From positions 1 to 64,000 of the forward strand of contig NZ_CAMFKW010000028.1 in NCBI RefSeq assembly GCF_945957345.1: 64,000 bases of DNA. The letters run 5' to 3'. Of the stretch, positions 16,385 through 25,163 are shown piece by piece (the stretch's first letter is position 1; every line of letters begins with the position of its first letter). Origin of the DNA: an uncultured Allobosea sp. (GTDB lineage Bacteria > Pseudomonadota > Alphaproteobacteria > Rhizobiales > Beijerinckiaceae). The position numbers were made by a program, and so were the translations under genes. The notes beneath the pieces were generated by a model that searched no databases, was not told the DNA's origin, and saw nothing but the letters and a program-made list of their open reading frames with translations.

Positions 16385-16939
16385 TCAGGCCGCAGCCACA
16401 GCGAGCTTGCTCAGGTCCGGGAAGGGCCGCACCGGGTCCTTGCCGTCCCAGGTCTCGGAAGCCTCGCGGATCAGGCGGAACATCTCGCCCTTGGGGCCGG
16501 CGACCTCCGAGAGCTCGATCACCGTGCCCGGATGGTAATGCGTGTCGAAATAGACGAAGCGCCCGCGCTCGCCGACCTCGCCCGACATCACCGGCTTGAA
16601 GCCCTCGGCGACGAGCCGCTCCAGATCGGCGTCGTAGTCCGAGGTCCAGTAGGCGACATGCTGCAGGCCGGTCAGTCCCGCATCGGTGAAGTCCTTGTAC
16701 ATGGACGGCACGGCGTTGCGGCACTGGATCAATTCGATCTGGAGCGGGCCGGAATTGGCCAGCGCCACCGAGTTATGCGGCTCGTAGGTCTCGCTCTTGT
16801 AGCGGTAGTTCTTGATCGGGACCTTCGGGTTGTAGAAGAACGGCCCGACGCCCAGCACGCGGCTCCAGTAATCCATCGCCGCCTCGATATCCGGGACGAC
16901 GTAGCCGGCCTGACGGATCTGGCCAAAGAAGCGGCTCAT
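16385..16939 (-). CDS. VOC superfamily protein in the RuBisCO-like operon
   Basis: 184 aa, two beta-alpha-beta-beta-beta modules (about 8-75 and 88-165), beginning MSRFFGQIRQAGYVVPDI. Possible metal ligands are an early residue in the first module, His93 in GLQHVAYW and Glu in TVIELSEV. VOC enzymes include epimerases, isomerases and dioxygenases. It lies 20 bp before the RuBisCO-like gene and 19 bp after the TRAP permease, so it belongs to the operon. A VOC member is not part of the D-apiose pathways I know, so it may supply an isomerase or epimerase step specific to this locus (inference). Confidence 0.85.
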   Translation of the reverse strand: MSRFFGQIRQAGYVVPDIEAAMDYWSRVLGVGPFFYNPKVPIKNYRYKSETYEPHNSVALANSGPLQIELIQCRNAVPSMYKDFTDAGLTGLQHVAYWTSDYDADLERLVAEGFKPVMSGEVGERGRFVYFDTHYHPGTVIELSEVAGPKGEMFRLIREASETWDGKDPVRPFPDLSKLAVAAA

Positions 16940-16958
16940 GGGCGTTGCTTTCTGAATA

Positions 16959-18842
16959 TCAGGTTCTGAGGAAGCCGATGGAGATCCACGGCACGGCAGC
17001 GACGACGACGAGGCCGATGAGCAGGGCGAGGATGTAGCCCCAGATATATTTCAGGCCTTCGTCGGGATTGATCTTGCTGATCGCGCAGGCGCCGTAATAG
17101 CCGACGCCGAAGGGCGGGGCGAACAGCCCGATGCCCATCGCGAAGATCACGACCATCGAATAATGGACCTCGTGCACGCCGACCTGCTTGGCGATCGGGA
17201 AGACCAGCGGCCCGAACAGCACGATCGCCGGAATGCCCTCGAGCACGCTGCCGAGGATGGTGAAGGCGACGATCGAGATCGCGAGGAAGCCCCAGGCGCC
17301 ACCGGGCACGGCGGCCATCGCTTGCGCCAGATCGCGCGAGAAGCCGGATTGCGTCAGGCCCCAGGCCATCGCGGTGGCGCAGCCGATGATGAAGATGATC
17401 GCGCCGGTGAGTGAGGCCGTCTCGACCAGCATCTTCGGCAGGCGGCGCCAGTCGAACTGGCGATAGAGCAGGATGCCCGCCAGCACCGCGTAGGCGATGC
17501 CGATAGTCGAGACTTCCGTGGCGGTAGCGACGCCCTCGACCACCGCGGCGCGGATGACGAAGGGCAGGGCGATGGCCGGCGCCGCGATCAAAGCGAGCTT
17601 GGCGATCTCGCGCTTCGGATAGCGCTTGACGTTGCTGAGATCCTCGTCCCGGCAGCGCCACCAGACGACGAAGCAGAGCGCCGCGCCCAGCACCACCGCC
17701 GGCAGCATGCCGCCGGTGAACAGGGCCGCGATCGAGACCCCGGTGACCGAGCCGATGGTGATCAGCACGATCGAGGGCGGGATCGTCTCGGTCTGTGCGC
17801 CGGTCGCCGAGAGCAGGGCGACGAGATCGCCGGGCTTGGCGCCGCGCTTCTGCATCTCCGGGAAGAGCACCGGCGCAATCGCGGCCATGTCGGCGATCTT
17901 CGAGCCGGAAATACCCGAGACGAGATACATCGCGCCGACCAGCACATAGGACAGGCCGCCGCGGACATGGCCGAGCAGGCTCGCCAGGAACTGGATCATG
18001 GCGCGTGCCATGCCGGTCATCTCGATCAGCGCGCCCAGGAAGATGAAGAGCGGCACGGCGAGCAGGATGAGATGGCTCATGCCCTCGTCGAGCCGGCCGA
18101 CCATGACCAGCATCGGCGTCGAGGTGGTGCAGGCGAGATAGCCGAAGGTGGCGAGCGCGAAGGAAAAGGCGATCGGCACGCCGGAGAAGACGTTGAGTGC
18201 GACGACGCCGACGAAGAACACGATCAGGTTGAGCTTACCGAGCGGCTTGAGCGCTGGGCCGGCGAGCCAGAACAGCAGCACGAAGAGTGCGGTGAGCCCG
18301 ATCGCGAGCAAGGCCGGCTTCAGCGACGAAAAGCGCAGCAGACGGCAGCAGGCCGCGATCAGCATCAGGCCGACGCCGACGGGAATGGCCGCCGCGCGCC
18401 AGGCATTGCTGATTTCCAGCGCCGGCGTGACGATGAAGTTCTCTTCCTCGGCATATTCGAGCGCATGCGGGATGATCAGGAGCAGGAAGGCGATCGAGGC
18501 GGTGATCGCGACCGCCTCCAGCAGCGCCCGCGTCTGCGGCGAGACGCGGGAGACGAGGCCGGTCATGCGCATATGCTCGCCGCGCCGGAGCGCGACGACC
18601 GCGCCGAGCATGGAGAGCCAGAGGAACAGGATCGAGGCGAGCTCGTCGGACCAGACCAGCGGTGCGTGGAAGACATAACGCGCCATGACGCCGGCCCCGA
18701 GGAGGACGATCTCGACCACGACCAGCACGGCCGCGACCGTCTCGACCAGGCCGCCGAGGCCACGGTCGAGATAGGCAGCGATACGGCCGACGCCGTTTGC
18801 AGGCATGGCGGCAGCGGGAACGGTCGCGCTATGGGCATCCAT
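16959..18842 (-). CDS. TRAP transporter permease, fused DctQ-DctM
   Basis: 627 aa integral membrane protein joining the small and large TRAP subunits. The N-terminal DctQ part (about 20-165, four helices) contains the MARYVFHAPLVWSDELA signature. The DctM part (about 195-625, some 12 helices) contains FSGVPIAFSFALATFGYLA, EMTGMARAMIQFLASLLG and GPLVFPIAKQVG. Fusions of this kind are common. With the binding protein encoded 54 bp upstream it forms a sodium-driven importer for an organic or sugar acid, presumably the substrate of the kinase and RuBisCO-like protein. Confidence 0.93.
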   Translation of the reverse strand: MDAHSATVPAAAMPANGVGRIAAYLDRGLGGLVETVAAVLVVVEIVLLGAGVMARYVFHAPLVWSDELASILFLWLSMLGAVVALRRGEHMRMTGLVSRVSPQTRALLEAVAITASIAFLLLIIPHALEYAEEENFIVTPALEISNAWRAAAIPVGVGLMLIAACCRLLRFSSLKPALLAIGLTALFVLLFWLAGPALKPLGKLNLIVFFVGVVALNVFSGVPIAFSFALATFGYLACTTSTPMLVMVGRLDEGMSHLILLAVPLFIFLGALIEMTGMARAMIQFLASLLGHVRGGLSYVLVGAMYLVSGISGSKIADMAAIAPVLFPEMQKRGAKPGDLVALLSATGAQTETIPPSIVLITIGSVTGVSIAALFTGGMLPAVVLGAALCFVVWWRCRDEDLSNVKRYPKREIAKLALIAAPAIALPFVIRAAVVEGVATATEVSTIGIAYAVLAGILLYRQFDWRRLPKMLVETASLTGAIIFIIGCATAMAWGLTQSGFSRDLAQAMAAVPGGAWGFLAISIVAFTILGSVLEGIPAIVLFGPLVFPIAKQVGVHEVHYSMVVIFAMGIGLFAPPFGVGYYGACAISKINPDEGLKYIWGYILALLIGLVVVAAVPWISIGFLRT

Positions 18843-18870
18843 CGGGGGCGTTTCCTGTCTTGTGCTTTGA

Positions 18871-18885
18871 GGGCCTTATAGGCCC
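18871..18885 (-). terminator. Small stem-loop after the TRAP binding-protein gene
   Basis: GGGCCT and AGGCCC flank a TAT loop in the 54-bp space between dctP and the fused permease gene. It is short, and most likely a message-processing or stability element that raises binding protein over permease. Confidence 0.4.
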
Positions 18886-18896
18886 GCCCGCACCCC

Positions 18897-19913
18897 TCAG
18901 GCCAGCTTGCCGACGGCGTCTTCGAGCAGGCCCCAGGCCTCCTTGCCAAAGCGCTCCTGCCACTCCTTGTAGAAGCCGGCCTCGCGCAGCTTGGCGCGGA
19001 AGGAATCAGGGTCCGTCTTGTTGAAGCCGAGACCCTTGGATTGCAGGTCTGCCTGCACGGTCTCGTTGAGCTTCTTGATGTCGCCGCGCTGGGCGACGCC
19101 GGCATCATTGATGGCGCCCGCCACGATTTTCTGGACGTCCGGCGGCAGGCCGCGCCAGGCGCGCCCGTTGGCAATGAACCAGAACCCGTCCCAGATATGG
19201 TTGGAGACGGCGCAGCTCTTCTGGACTTCGTAGAGCTTGGCGACCTGGATGATCGGCAGCGGGTTCTCCTGCGCGTCGACGACCTTGGTTTGCAGCGCCG
19301 TATAGACCTCGGAGAACTGCAGGCTCGCCGGGGCGGCATCGAGCGCCTTGAACATCGAGATCGAGAGCGGGCTGACCGGCACGCGGATCTTGAGGCCGGC
19401 CATTTCCTTGGCGGTCTCGATCGCCTTGCCCGAAGTGGTCATCTGGCGGAAGCCGTTGTCCCACATCTTCTCGAAGGCATAGAGGTTCACCTTCGAGATC
19501 GCGTCGCGGACATGGGCGCCGAGCTTGCCGTCCATCGCCTTCCAGACCTGGTCGTAATCGGCGAAGGCGAAGCCGACCGCATTGATCGCCGCGACCGGGA
19601 CCAGCGTGGCGATGACGAGGGCGGATGGCGTGAAGAAGGTGATGCCCCCGTTGCGCACCTGGCTCAGCATGTCGGTGTCGCCGCCGAGCTGGTTGTTCGG
19701 AAAGATCTTGATCTCGACCCGGCCGTTCGTCTCTTTGGCGACGCGCTCGGCCGCCTCCTGGGCGCGGATGTTGAGCGGATGGCTGAGCGGCAGGTTGTTG
19801 CCGTATTTCAGCTCGATCTCGGCGGCGCGCGCGATATGCGGCATGGCGATGAACGAGGCGGCAGGTGCCGCGGCGAGCGTACGCAGCACCGTGCGGCGCG
19901 TGAAGTTCGTCAT
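18897..19913 (-). CDS. TRAP transporter substrate-binding protein DctP
   Basis: 338 aa periplasmic receptor. The N-terminus MTNFTRRTVLRTLAAAPAAS has a Tat-like RR followed by a hydrophobic region and ARAAE cleavage. The mature protein shows family landmarks: LKYGNNLPLSHPLN, GRVEIKIFPNNQLGGD, a conserved arginine in LKIRVPVSPLS that would pair with a substrate carboxylate, and EVYTALQTKVVDAQENPL. First gene of the leftward operon DctP-DctQM-VOC-RuBisCO-like-kinase, divergent from a LacI regulator. Confidence 0.93.
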   Translation of the reverse strand: MTNFTRRTVLRTLAAAPAASFIAMPHIARAAEIELKYGNNLPLSHPLNIRAQEAAERVAKETNGRVEIKIFPNNQLGGDTDMLSQVRNGGITFFTPSALVIATLVPVAAINAVGFAFADYDQVWKAMDGKLGAHVRDAISKVNLYAFEKMWDNGFRQMTTSGKAIETAKEMAGLKIRVPVSPLSISMFKALDAAPASLQFSEVYTALQTKVVDAQENPLPIIQVAKLYEVQKSCAVSNHIWDGFWFIANGRAWRGLPPDVQKIVAGAINDAGVAQRGDIKKLNETVQADLQSKGLGFNKTDPDSFRAKLREAGFYKEWQERFGKEAWGLLEDAVGKLA

Positions 19914-20031
19914 AGTGATCCTCCCGGTATCGCTGATGCGATTTGATTGATTGCGGTCTTCTTGCCCTCAGATTAGGAAGCTGGAATGATGGTGGTCAAA
20001 CTCAAATACTGATGCTTTTTGATGTGATTTC

Positions 20032-21102
20032 ATGACGAATGCGTCGGGGAGAAACGGGAGCGGGGAAAGCCTCCAGCGTCGGCGCATGGCCCGTATCGCC
20101 GATGTCGCGGCACTGTCCGGCGCCTCGACCGCGACGGTCGACCGGGTGCTGAACCAGCGGCCGGGTGTGCGCGCCGCGACTGTCCAGCGCGTGCTGAAGG
20201 CGGCGAGCGAATTGGGCTATGTCCTCGATCCCGCCCTGCCGGCGCAGGCCTTCACGCCGATGCGGCTCGCCTTCCTGCTGCCGGCCGGCAGCAACCGTTT
20301 CCTCGCCATGCTGGGACGCCATATTGCCGAGGCGCAGGAGCAGCTCGCCTCCTTCAACATGCGCGCCCGCGTCGAGTTTATCGAGAGCTTCAAGCCGGAA
20401 CTCCTCGCCCAGCAGCTTCGGCAGGTCGGGCGCGATGTCGACGGCATCGCCTTCATGGCGCTGGAGCATCCGGCCGTGCGCGAGGCGGTGAATGGCCTCG
20501 CCGAGCGCGGCGTGCCGGCGGTGACCCTGATCTCCGACATCGCCAATGCGCGCCGTGCCGCCTATGTCGGGCTCGACAACCGCTCGACCGGGCGCACGGC
20601 CGGCTATCTCGTCGCCCGCTTCATCGGTCGGCGCCCGGCCAAGGTCGCGATGATCGCCGGCAGCCTGAGCTACCGCGCGCATGAGGAGCGCGAGATGGGC
20701 TTCCTGCATCTGTTCGAGGAAATGTTCCCGCAGATCGAGGTCGTCGGCCTGCGCGAGGGGCTCGATGATGAGGGACGCAATTACCGCCAGGCCAAGGCCC
20801 TGCTCGCCCAGCATCCCGATCTCGCCGGCATCTACAATATCGGCGGCGGGCCGGAAGGCATCGCGCGTGCCTTGAAGGAGGCGGGCCGCCAGCAGGAGGT
20901 CGTCTTCGTCGGCCATGGCCTGACGCCCGCGACCCGCGCGCTCTTGCTCGACGGCACGATGGATGCGGTCATCACCCAGCATCCCCATGCGGCGCTGATG
21001 AGCTGCATCGCGATCTTCGCCAATCTGCGTGCCGGCCGCCCGGCCCTCGAGGGAACGGCGACGCCGAGCATCGAGATCATCCTGCGCGAGAACCTGCCTT
21101 AA
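20032..21102 (+). CDS. LacI family transcriptional regulator (divergent from the TRAP/RuBisCO-like operon)
   Basis: 356 aa from ATG 20032; an in-frame ATG at 20086 (MARIADVAALSGAS) would give 338 aa and places the helix-turn-helix right at the N-terminus as in most LacI proteins. The hinge reads TVDRVLNQRPGVRAATVQRVLKAA, and the rest is a periplasmic-binding-like sugar sensor (ANARRAAYVGLDNRSTGRTAGYLV). It starts 118 bp from dctP on the other strand, the usual place for a local repressor. ATCGCTGATGCGAT at 19929-19942, 16 bp upstream of dctP, is a weak operator candidate. Confidence 0.92.
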   Translation: MTNASGRNGSGESLQRRRMARIADVAALSGASTATVDRVLNQRPGVRAATVQRVLKAASELGYVLDPALPAQAFTPMRLAFLLPAGSNRFLAMLGRHIAEAQEQLASFNMRARVEFIESFKPELLAQQLRQVGRDVDGIAFMALEHPAVREAVNGLAERGVPAVTLISDIANARRAAYVGLDNRSTGRTAGYLVARFIGRRPAKVAMIAGSLSYRAHEEREMGFLHLFEEMFPQIEVVGLREGLDDEGRNYRQAKALLAQHPDLAGIYNIGGGPEGIARALKEAGRQQEVVFVGHGLTPATRALLLDGTMDAVITQHPHAALMSCIAIFANLRAGRPALEGTATPSIEIILRENLP

Positions 21103-21147
21103 GACACCGCGCATAGGCTTGCAATTCCGGAAACAAAGGGGGAACAT

Positions 21148-21621
21148 GTGCGCATGTCCCTTCCGGATTCCGTCCTCAATCCGCCACCCGCGCGGCCCGA
21201 TATCACGCGCATCGTCTGCCGCGGCGCCGCCCGGCACCTGCGCGAGCGCGGCTATGCAATCGTCAAGGAAATGACCTTCGCCAATGGCCGGCGCGGCGAC
21301 ATCGTCGCGCTTTCGCCCACGGGCGAACTCTGGGTCGTCGAGGTCAAGTCGGGCATCGCCGATTATCGCGTCGACGGCAAATGGCCGGATTATCGCGACT
21401 ATTGCGACGGCTTCCTCTTCGCCGTCGCGCCCGAATTCCCGCGGGAGATCCTGCCCGACGATGTCGGGCTGATCGTCGCCGATGCCTATGGCGGCGAATT
21501 GCTGCGCGAGCCGCCGTGCCATCCCTTGAGCGCGGCGCGGCGCAAGATGCTGACCATTGCGCTGGCGCGGCTGGCTTCAAGCCGGCTCGCCCTGATCGAG
21601 GATCCCGAGGGCCTGGCCTGA
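21148..21621 (+). CDS. mmcB: MmcB-family DNA repair protein
   Basis: 157 aa from GTG 21148 (155 aa from ATG 21154; a GGGGG ribosome site suits the GTG spacing). It is a small PD-(D/E)XK-like nuclease domain: RRGDIVALSPTGELWVVEVKSG shows the Asp...Glu-x-Lys core (D in GDIV, E-V-K), followed by DYRVDGKWPDYRDYCD. MmcB was named for sensitivity to mitomycin C in Caulobacter and is widespread in alphaproteobacteria. Convergent with regA, 10 bp apart. Confidence 0.85.
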   Translation: MRMSLPDSVLNPPPARPDITRIVCRGAARHLRERGYAIVKEMTFANGRRGDIVALSPTGELWVVEVKSGIADYRVDGKWPDYRDYCDGFLFAVAPEFPREILPDDVGLIVADAYGGELLREPPCHPLSAARRKMLTIALARLASSRLALIEDPEGLA

Positions 21622-21631
21622 GGCTGCGCCG

Positions 21632-22198
21632 TCAGCGCGGGGCGCGCTTGGCGAGGATGCGCTGCAGCGTGCGGCGATGCATGCCGAGGCGGCGCGCCGT
21701 CTCGGAGACATTGCGGCTGCATAACTCGTAGACGCGCTGGATATGCTCCCAGCGCACCCGGTCGGCCGACATCGGGTTTTCCGGCGGCTGCGGGCGGGCG
21801 TCGCGTTGCGCGGCGAGCGCGGCATGGATCTCATCGGCATCGGCCGGCTTGGCGAGGAAGTCGAAGGCGCCGAGCTTCACGGCGCTGACGGCGGTGGCGA
21901 TATTGCCGTAGCCGGTCAGCACCACACCGCGTGCGTCGGGTCGGCGCTCCTTCAGGCGGGCGATGACGTCGAGCCCGTTGCCGTCGCCGAGGCGCAGGTC
22001 GATCACGGCGAAGGCCGGAGCGGCTTCCTCGACGGCGGCCATGCCGGCGGCGACGCTGTCGGCGATGCGGACCGCGTAGCCGCGGCCTTCCATGGCGCGG
22101 GCGAGCCGGGTCAGGAACGGCTTGTCGTCGTCGACCAGCAGAAGGGACATGTCGGCGGCCGGGTCGGGCCTGTCGGTTTCGCTCGCTGCGTCCTGCAT
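21632..22198 (-). CDS. regA: Redox response regulator RegA/PrrA/ActR
   Basis: 188 aa. The receiver domain has the acidic pocket DDD (23-25), phosphoacceptor D67 in VIDLRLGDGNG, T in VVLTGYG and K in FLAKPAD. A short linker with PPENPMSADRVRWEHIQR leads to the Fis-type helix-turn-helix NVSETARRLGMHRRTLQRIL, which is nearly invariant in this family. It globally controls respiration, carbon and nitrogen metabolism in response to redox state. Encoded 84 bp downstream of its kinase on the same strand. Confidence 0.95.
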   Translation of the reverse strand: MQDAASETDRPDPAADMSLLLVDDDKPFLTRLARAMEGRGYAVRIADSVAAGMAAVEEAAPAFAVIDLRLGDGNGLDVIARLKERRPDARGVVLTGYGNIATAVSAVKLGAFDFLAKPADADEIHAALAAQRDARPQPPENPMSADRVRWEHIQRVYELCSRNVSETARRLGMHRRTLQRILAKRAPR

Positions 22199-22282
22199 CG
22201 TCTTCTCCTTGCCGCTTCTCGGCGCGCTGCGGCTGCGCGCATTAGGGTTTCACTTTGCCGTCAGGCGCACTGTGGAGCCCGC

Positions 22283-23635
22283 TCAGCCAGGTTCATGTAA
22301 GGCCGATGCGCCCGCCTGGGTACCCCCATCGACAGGCAGATCGGCTTCGAAATCGTCGCGGGACCAGCTGATTCGGATCGAGGCGCCGCTGGCGGGCGCC
22401 GGCCGGTTCGAGAATTCCAGCGTCGCGCCACCCCGCTCCAGCAGCGTCTTGGCGATGAAAAGCCCGAGCCCGAGACCCCCTCCGGCCCGGCCTTCGCCTG
22501 AGCCGCGAGAGAGATAGGGGTCGCCCGCCCGCATCAGCACATCTGGCGGGAAGCCCGGCCCGTCATCGGCGATCACCAGCACGACCTGATTGTGATTCCA
22601 TTCCCCGGCAATCGTCACGGTCGAGCGCGCGAAATCGACGGCATTGTCGACGATATTGCCGAGGCCGTAGATCATGCCGGGATTGCGGCGGCAGACCGGC
22701 TCCGGCTTCTCGCCTGTCATGGTGATCTCGAAAGGCGTGCCGAAGGGCCGCTGCGGCCCGGCCGCTTCCTCGATCAGCAGGCGCAGAGTGAGCTGGCCGA
22801 GCGGGCCGGCATCCTCGTCCTGCAGGCTGGAGAGCTTGCCGAGGATGCCGCGACAGCGCTCGACCTGCTCGCGCAGCAGGGCGATATCCTCGGCCATCTC
22901 GCCGTCGGGCGGGGCGAGGCGGGTCAGTTCGCGGGCAACCAGCGCGATCGTGCCGAGCGGAGTGCCGAGCTCATGCGCTGCGGCAGCCGCAAGCCCGTCG
23001 AGCTGCGACAGATGCTGCTCGCGCGCCAGCACGAGTTCTGTCGCGGCAAGCGCGTCGGAGAGGTCGCGTGCCTCCTTGGCGACGCGCCAGGCATAGATGC
23101 CGGTAAAGCCGAGGCCCAGCACGAGCGCGACCCAGTTGCCGAGCTGGTAGAAGGCCGGCAGCACCGGCCGGTCGTCCCCGGCCCAGGGCAGGGGCAGGTG
23201 ATAGCGGCTGAGCAGGGTTGCGAGTCCCATCGCCAGCAGGCCCAGCACCAGCGTGCGCTGCGGCGGCAGGGCCGTGGCCGAAATCATCACCGGCGCCAGG
23301 AACAGGATCGCGAACGGGTTCTGCAATCCACCGGTCATGAAGAGCAGGGCTGCGAGCTGGGCGATGTCGAAGCCGAGCAGGGCGGTCGCGGCCCTGTCGT
23401 TCAGGCGATGACTCAGCGGAAAGCGGATGCGCAGTGCGATATTGAGCCAGGCGGAGACCGCGATGACGCTGAAGCACCAGCCGAAGGGCAGGGGAAAGCC
23501 GAGCCCGAAATGCACGCCGGCAACCGCGAGGCTCTGCCCGGCGATGGCGAGCCAGCGCAGTCGCACAAGCGTATCGAGGCGCAGATGGCGGCTGGAACGC
23601 GCCAGAACCGGGGCGGAAAGGTCCGGAAAGCTCAC
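22283..23635 (-). CDS. regB: Redox sensor histidine kinase RegB/PrrB/ActS
   Basis: 450 aa. Six membrane helices fill about residues 25-185. The ubiquinone-linked redox box GGLQNPF is at 102-108. The H-box AAAAHELGTPLGTI gives phospho-His 221, and the conserved redox cysteine is C261 in VERCRGILGKLS. The ATPase domain has N, G1 (DDGPGFP) and G2 (GLGLGLFIAK) boxes. All three redox features known for RegB are present, so the sensor looks functional. It forms a pair with the response regulator downstream. Confidence 0.95.
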   Translation of the reverse strand: MSFPDLSAPVLARSSRHLRLDTLVRLRWLAIAGQSLAVAGVHFGLGFPLPFGWCFSVIAVSAWLNIALRIRFPLSHRLNDRAATALLGFDIAQLAALLFMTGGLQNPFAILFLAPVMISATALPPQRTLVLGLLAMGLATLLSRYHLPLPWAGDDRPVLPAFYQLGNWVALVLGLGFTGIYAWRVAKEARDLSDALAATELVLAREQHLSQLDGLAAAAAHELGTPLGTIALVARELTRLAPPDGEMAEDIALLREQVERCRGILGKLSSLQDEDAGPLGQLTLRLLIEEAAGPQRPFGTPFEITMTGEKPEPVCRRNPGMIYGLGNIVDNAVDFARSTVTIAGEWNHNQVVLVIADDGPGFPPDVLMRAGDPYLSRGSGEGRAGGGLGLGLFIAKTLLERGGATLEFSNRPAPASGASIRISWSRDDFEADLPVDGGTQAGASALHEPG

Positions 23636-23755
23636 GTTTCAAGTGTCTCCTGAGCGGCGCCGGCCGGTTGTTTTGGCTGCTTCATCCACATGGCAGGAAA
23701 ATCTTAGCCTTTCGCCGGGTTGAATGAGAACAAAATCAACGTAAGGTGCGATGCT

Positions 23756-23782
23756 GCGTCGCATCATCATATGTTGCGACGC
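23756..23782. promoter_or_regulatory. Inverted repeat upstream of phaZ, candidate PhaR-type operator
   Basis: GCGTCGCA and TGCGACGC are perfect 8-bp arms with an 11-nt spacer, ending 19 bp before the phaZ start. CTGCGTCGCAT within it resembles the CTGC-N3/4-GCAG type of site reported for PhaR in Rhodobacterales. Assignment to PhaR is inference. Confidence 0.45.
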
Positions 23783-23801
23783 CGGAAGGACGATTGATCG
23801 T

Positions 23802-25121
23802 ATGTACGGGGCTGCCATGTCGTTTGCCTACCATGCCTACGAAGCGGTTCACATGATGGTAAGCCCGGTGCGCGGGGTTTCGGATGCGATGCATCTGGCC
23901 TTCAAGAATCCGGCCAATCCGCTGACCTATACGCCGTTCGGCCGGACGGTCGCGGCATCCTGCGAATTGTTCGAGCGCGTCACGCGACGCTACGGAAAGC
24001 CGGCCTTCGGGCTCGACGAGACCACCATCAACGGCGTCAAGGTCGCCGTCGAGGAGCGTGTCGTCTGGGAGCGCCCCTTCTGCAAGCTGGTCTATTTCGA
24101 CCGCAAGATCCAGGCGAGCCGCCGCAAGCCGCAGCCGAAGGTGCTGCTGGTCGCGCCGATGTCTGGCCATTACGCCACGCTGCTGCGCGGCACGGTCGAG
24201 GCCTTCCTGCCCGGTCATGAGGTCTACATCACCGATTGGGTCGATGCCCGCCTCGTGCCGCTTTCCGAGGGCCGTTTCGACCTCGACGACTACATCGACT
24301 ACGTCATCGGCATGCTGCAGATGCTGGGTCCGGACACCCATGTCATGGCGATCTGCCAGCCATCCGTGCCGGTCATCGCCGCGATCGCCCGCATGGAGGC
24401 TGAATCGGACCCCTGCGCGCCGCGCTCGATGACGCTGATGGGCGGCCCGATCGACACCCGCCGCTCGCCGACCGCGGTCAACCAGCTTGCGATGGAGCGC
24501 GGTACGGACTGGTTCCGCCGCAACTGCATCACCGTCGTGCCGTTCCCGAGCCTCGGCGCGTTCCGGCAGGTCTATCCCGGCTTCATGCAGCTTTCGGGCT
24601 TCATGGCGATGAATATCGACCGCCACGTCACCGCCCATTACGACATGTTCAAGCACCTCGTCAGCGGTGACGGCGATTCCGCCGAGAAGCATCGCGATTT
24701 CTACGACGAGTACCTCGCGGTCATGGACCTGACTGCCGAGTTCTATCTCCAGACCGTCGACACCGTCTTCGTCCAGCATGCCCTGCCGAAGGGCGAGATG
24801 ATGCATCGCGACAAGCCGGTCGACCTCACCGCCATCCGCCGCGTCGCGCTGATGACGGTCGAGGGCGAGATGGACGACATCTCCGGCGTCGGCCAGACCC
24901 AGGCTGCGCATGACCTCTGCGTCAACATCCCCGACGACAAGCGCGTCCATTATCTCCAGCCGAAGGTCGGCCATTACGGCGTCTTCAACGGCTCGCGCTT
25001 CCGCGCCGAGATCCAGCCGCGCATCTCCGACTTCATGGTCAGCCTCGACATGGAAGCGGCCAAGGGACGCCGGAACGAGAGTGCCGGTGAGCAGCGCAAG
25101 ACGCTCAAGGTCGTCGGTTAA
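23802..25121 (+). CDS. phaZ: Intracellular polyhydroxyalkanoate depolymerase
   Basis: 439 aa from ATG 23802 (GGAAGGA ribosome site; an in-frame ATG at 23817 is also possible, and the open frame reaches back to 23751 through an inverted repeat). Alpha/beta-hydrolase of the PhaZ1 type. The lipase-box position holds cysteine, C185 in AICQPSVPV, as in Cupriavidus PhaZa1 (C183). VGHYGVFNGSRFR near the C-terminus carries the likely catalytic His. It degrades stored native PHB granules to 3-hydroxybutyrate oligomers. The divergent neighbour is regB, with 166 bp between their starts. Confidence 0.93.
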   Translation: MYGAAMSFAYHAYEAVHMMVSPVRGVSDAMHLAFKNPANPLTYTPFGRTVAASCELFERVTRRYGKPAFGLDETTINGVKVAVEERVVWERPFCKLVYFDRKIQASRRKPQPKVLLVAPMSGHYATLLRGTVEAFLPGHEVYITDWVDARLVPLSEGRFDLDDYIDYVIGMLQMLGPDTHVMAICQPSVPVIAAIARMEAESDPCAPRSMTLMGGPIDTRRSPTAVNQLAMERGTDWFRRNCITVVPFPSLGAFRQVYPGFMQLSGFMAMNIDRHVTAHYDMFKHLVSGDGDSAEKHRDFYDEYLAVMDLTAEFYLQTVDTVFVQHALPKGEMMHRDKPVDLTAIRRVALMTVEGEMDDISGVGQTQAAHDLCVNIPDDKRVHYLQPKVGHYGVFNGSRFRAEIQPRISDFMVSLDMEAAKGRRNESAGEQRKTLKVVG

Positions 25122-25163
25122 GGCACTTTCGTATCGCTCGCGAATCCCGCACAATCGCGGGCG

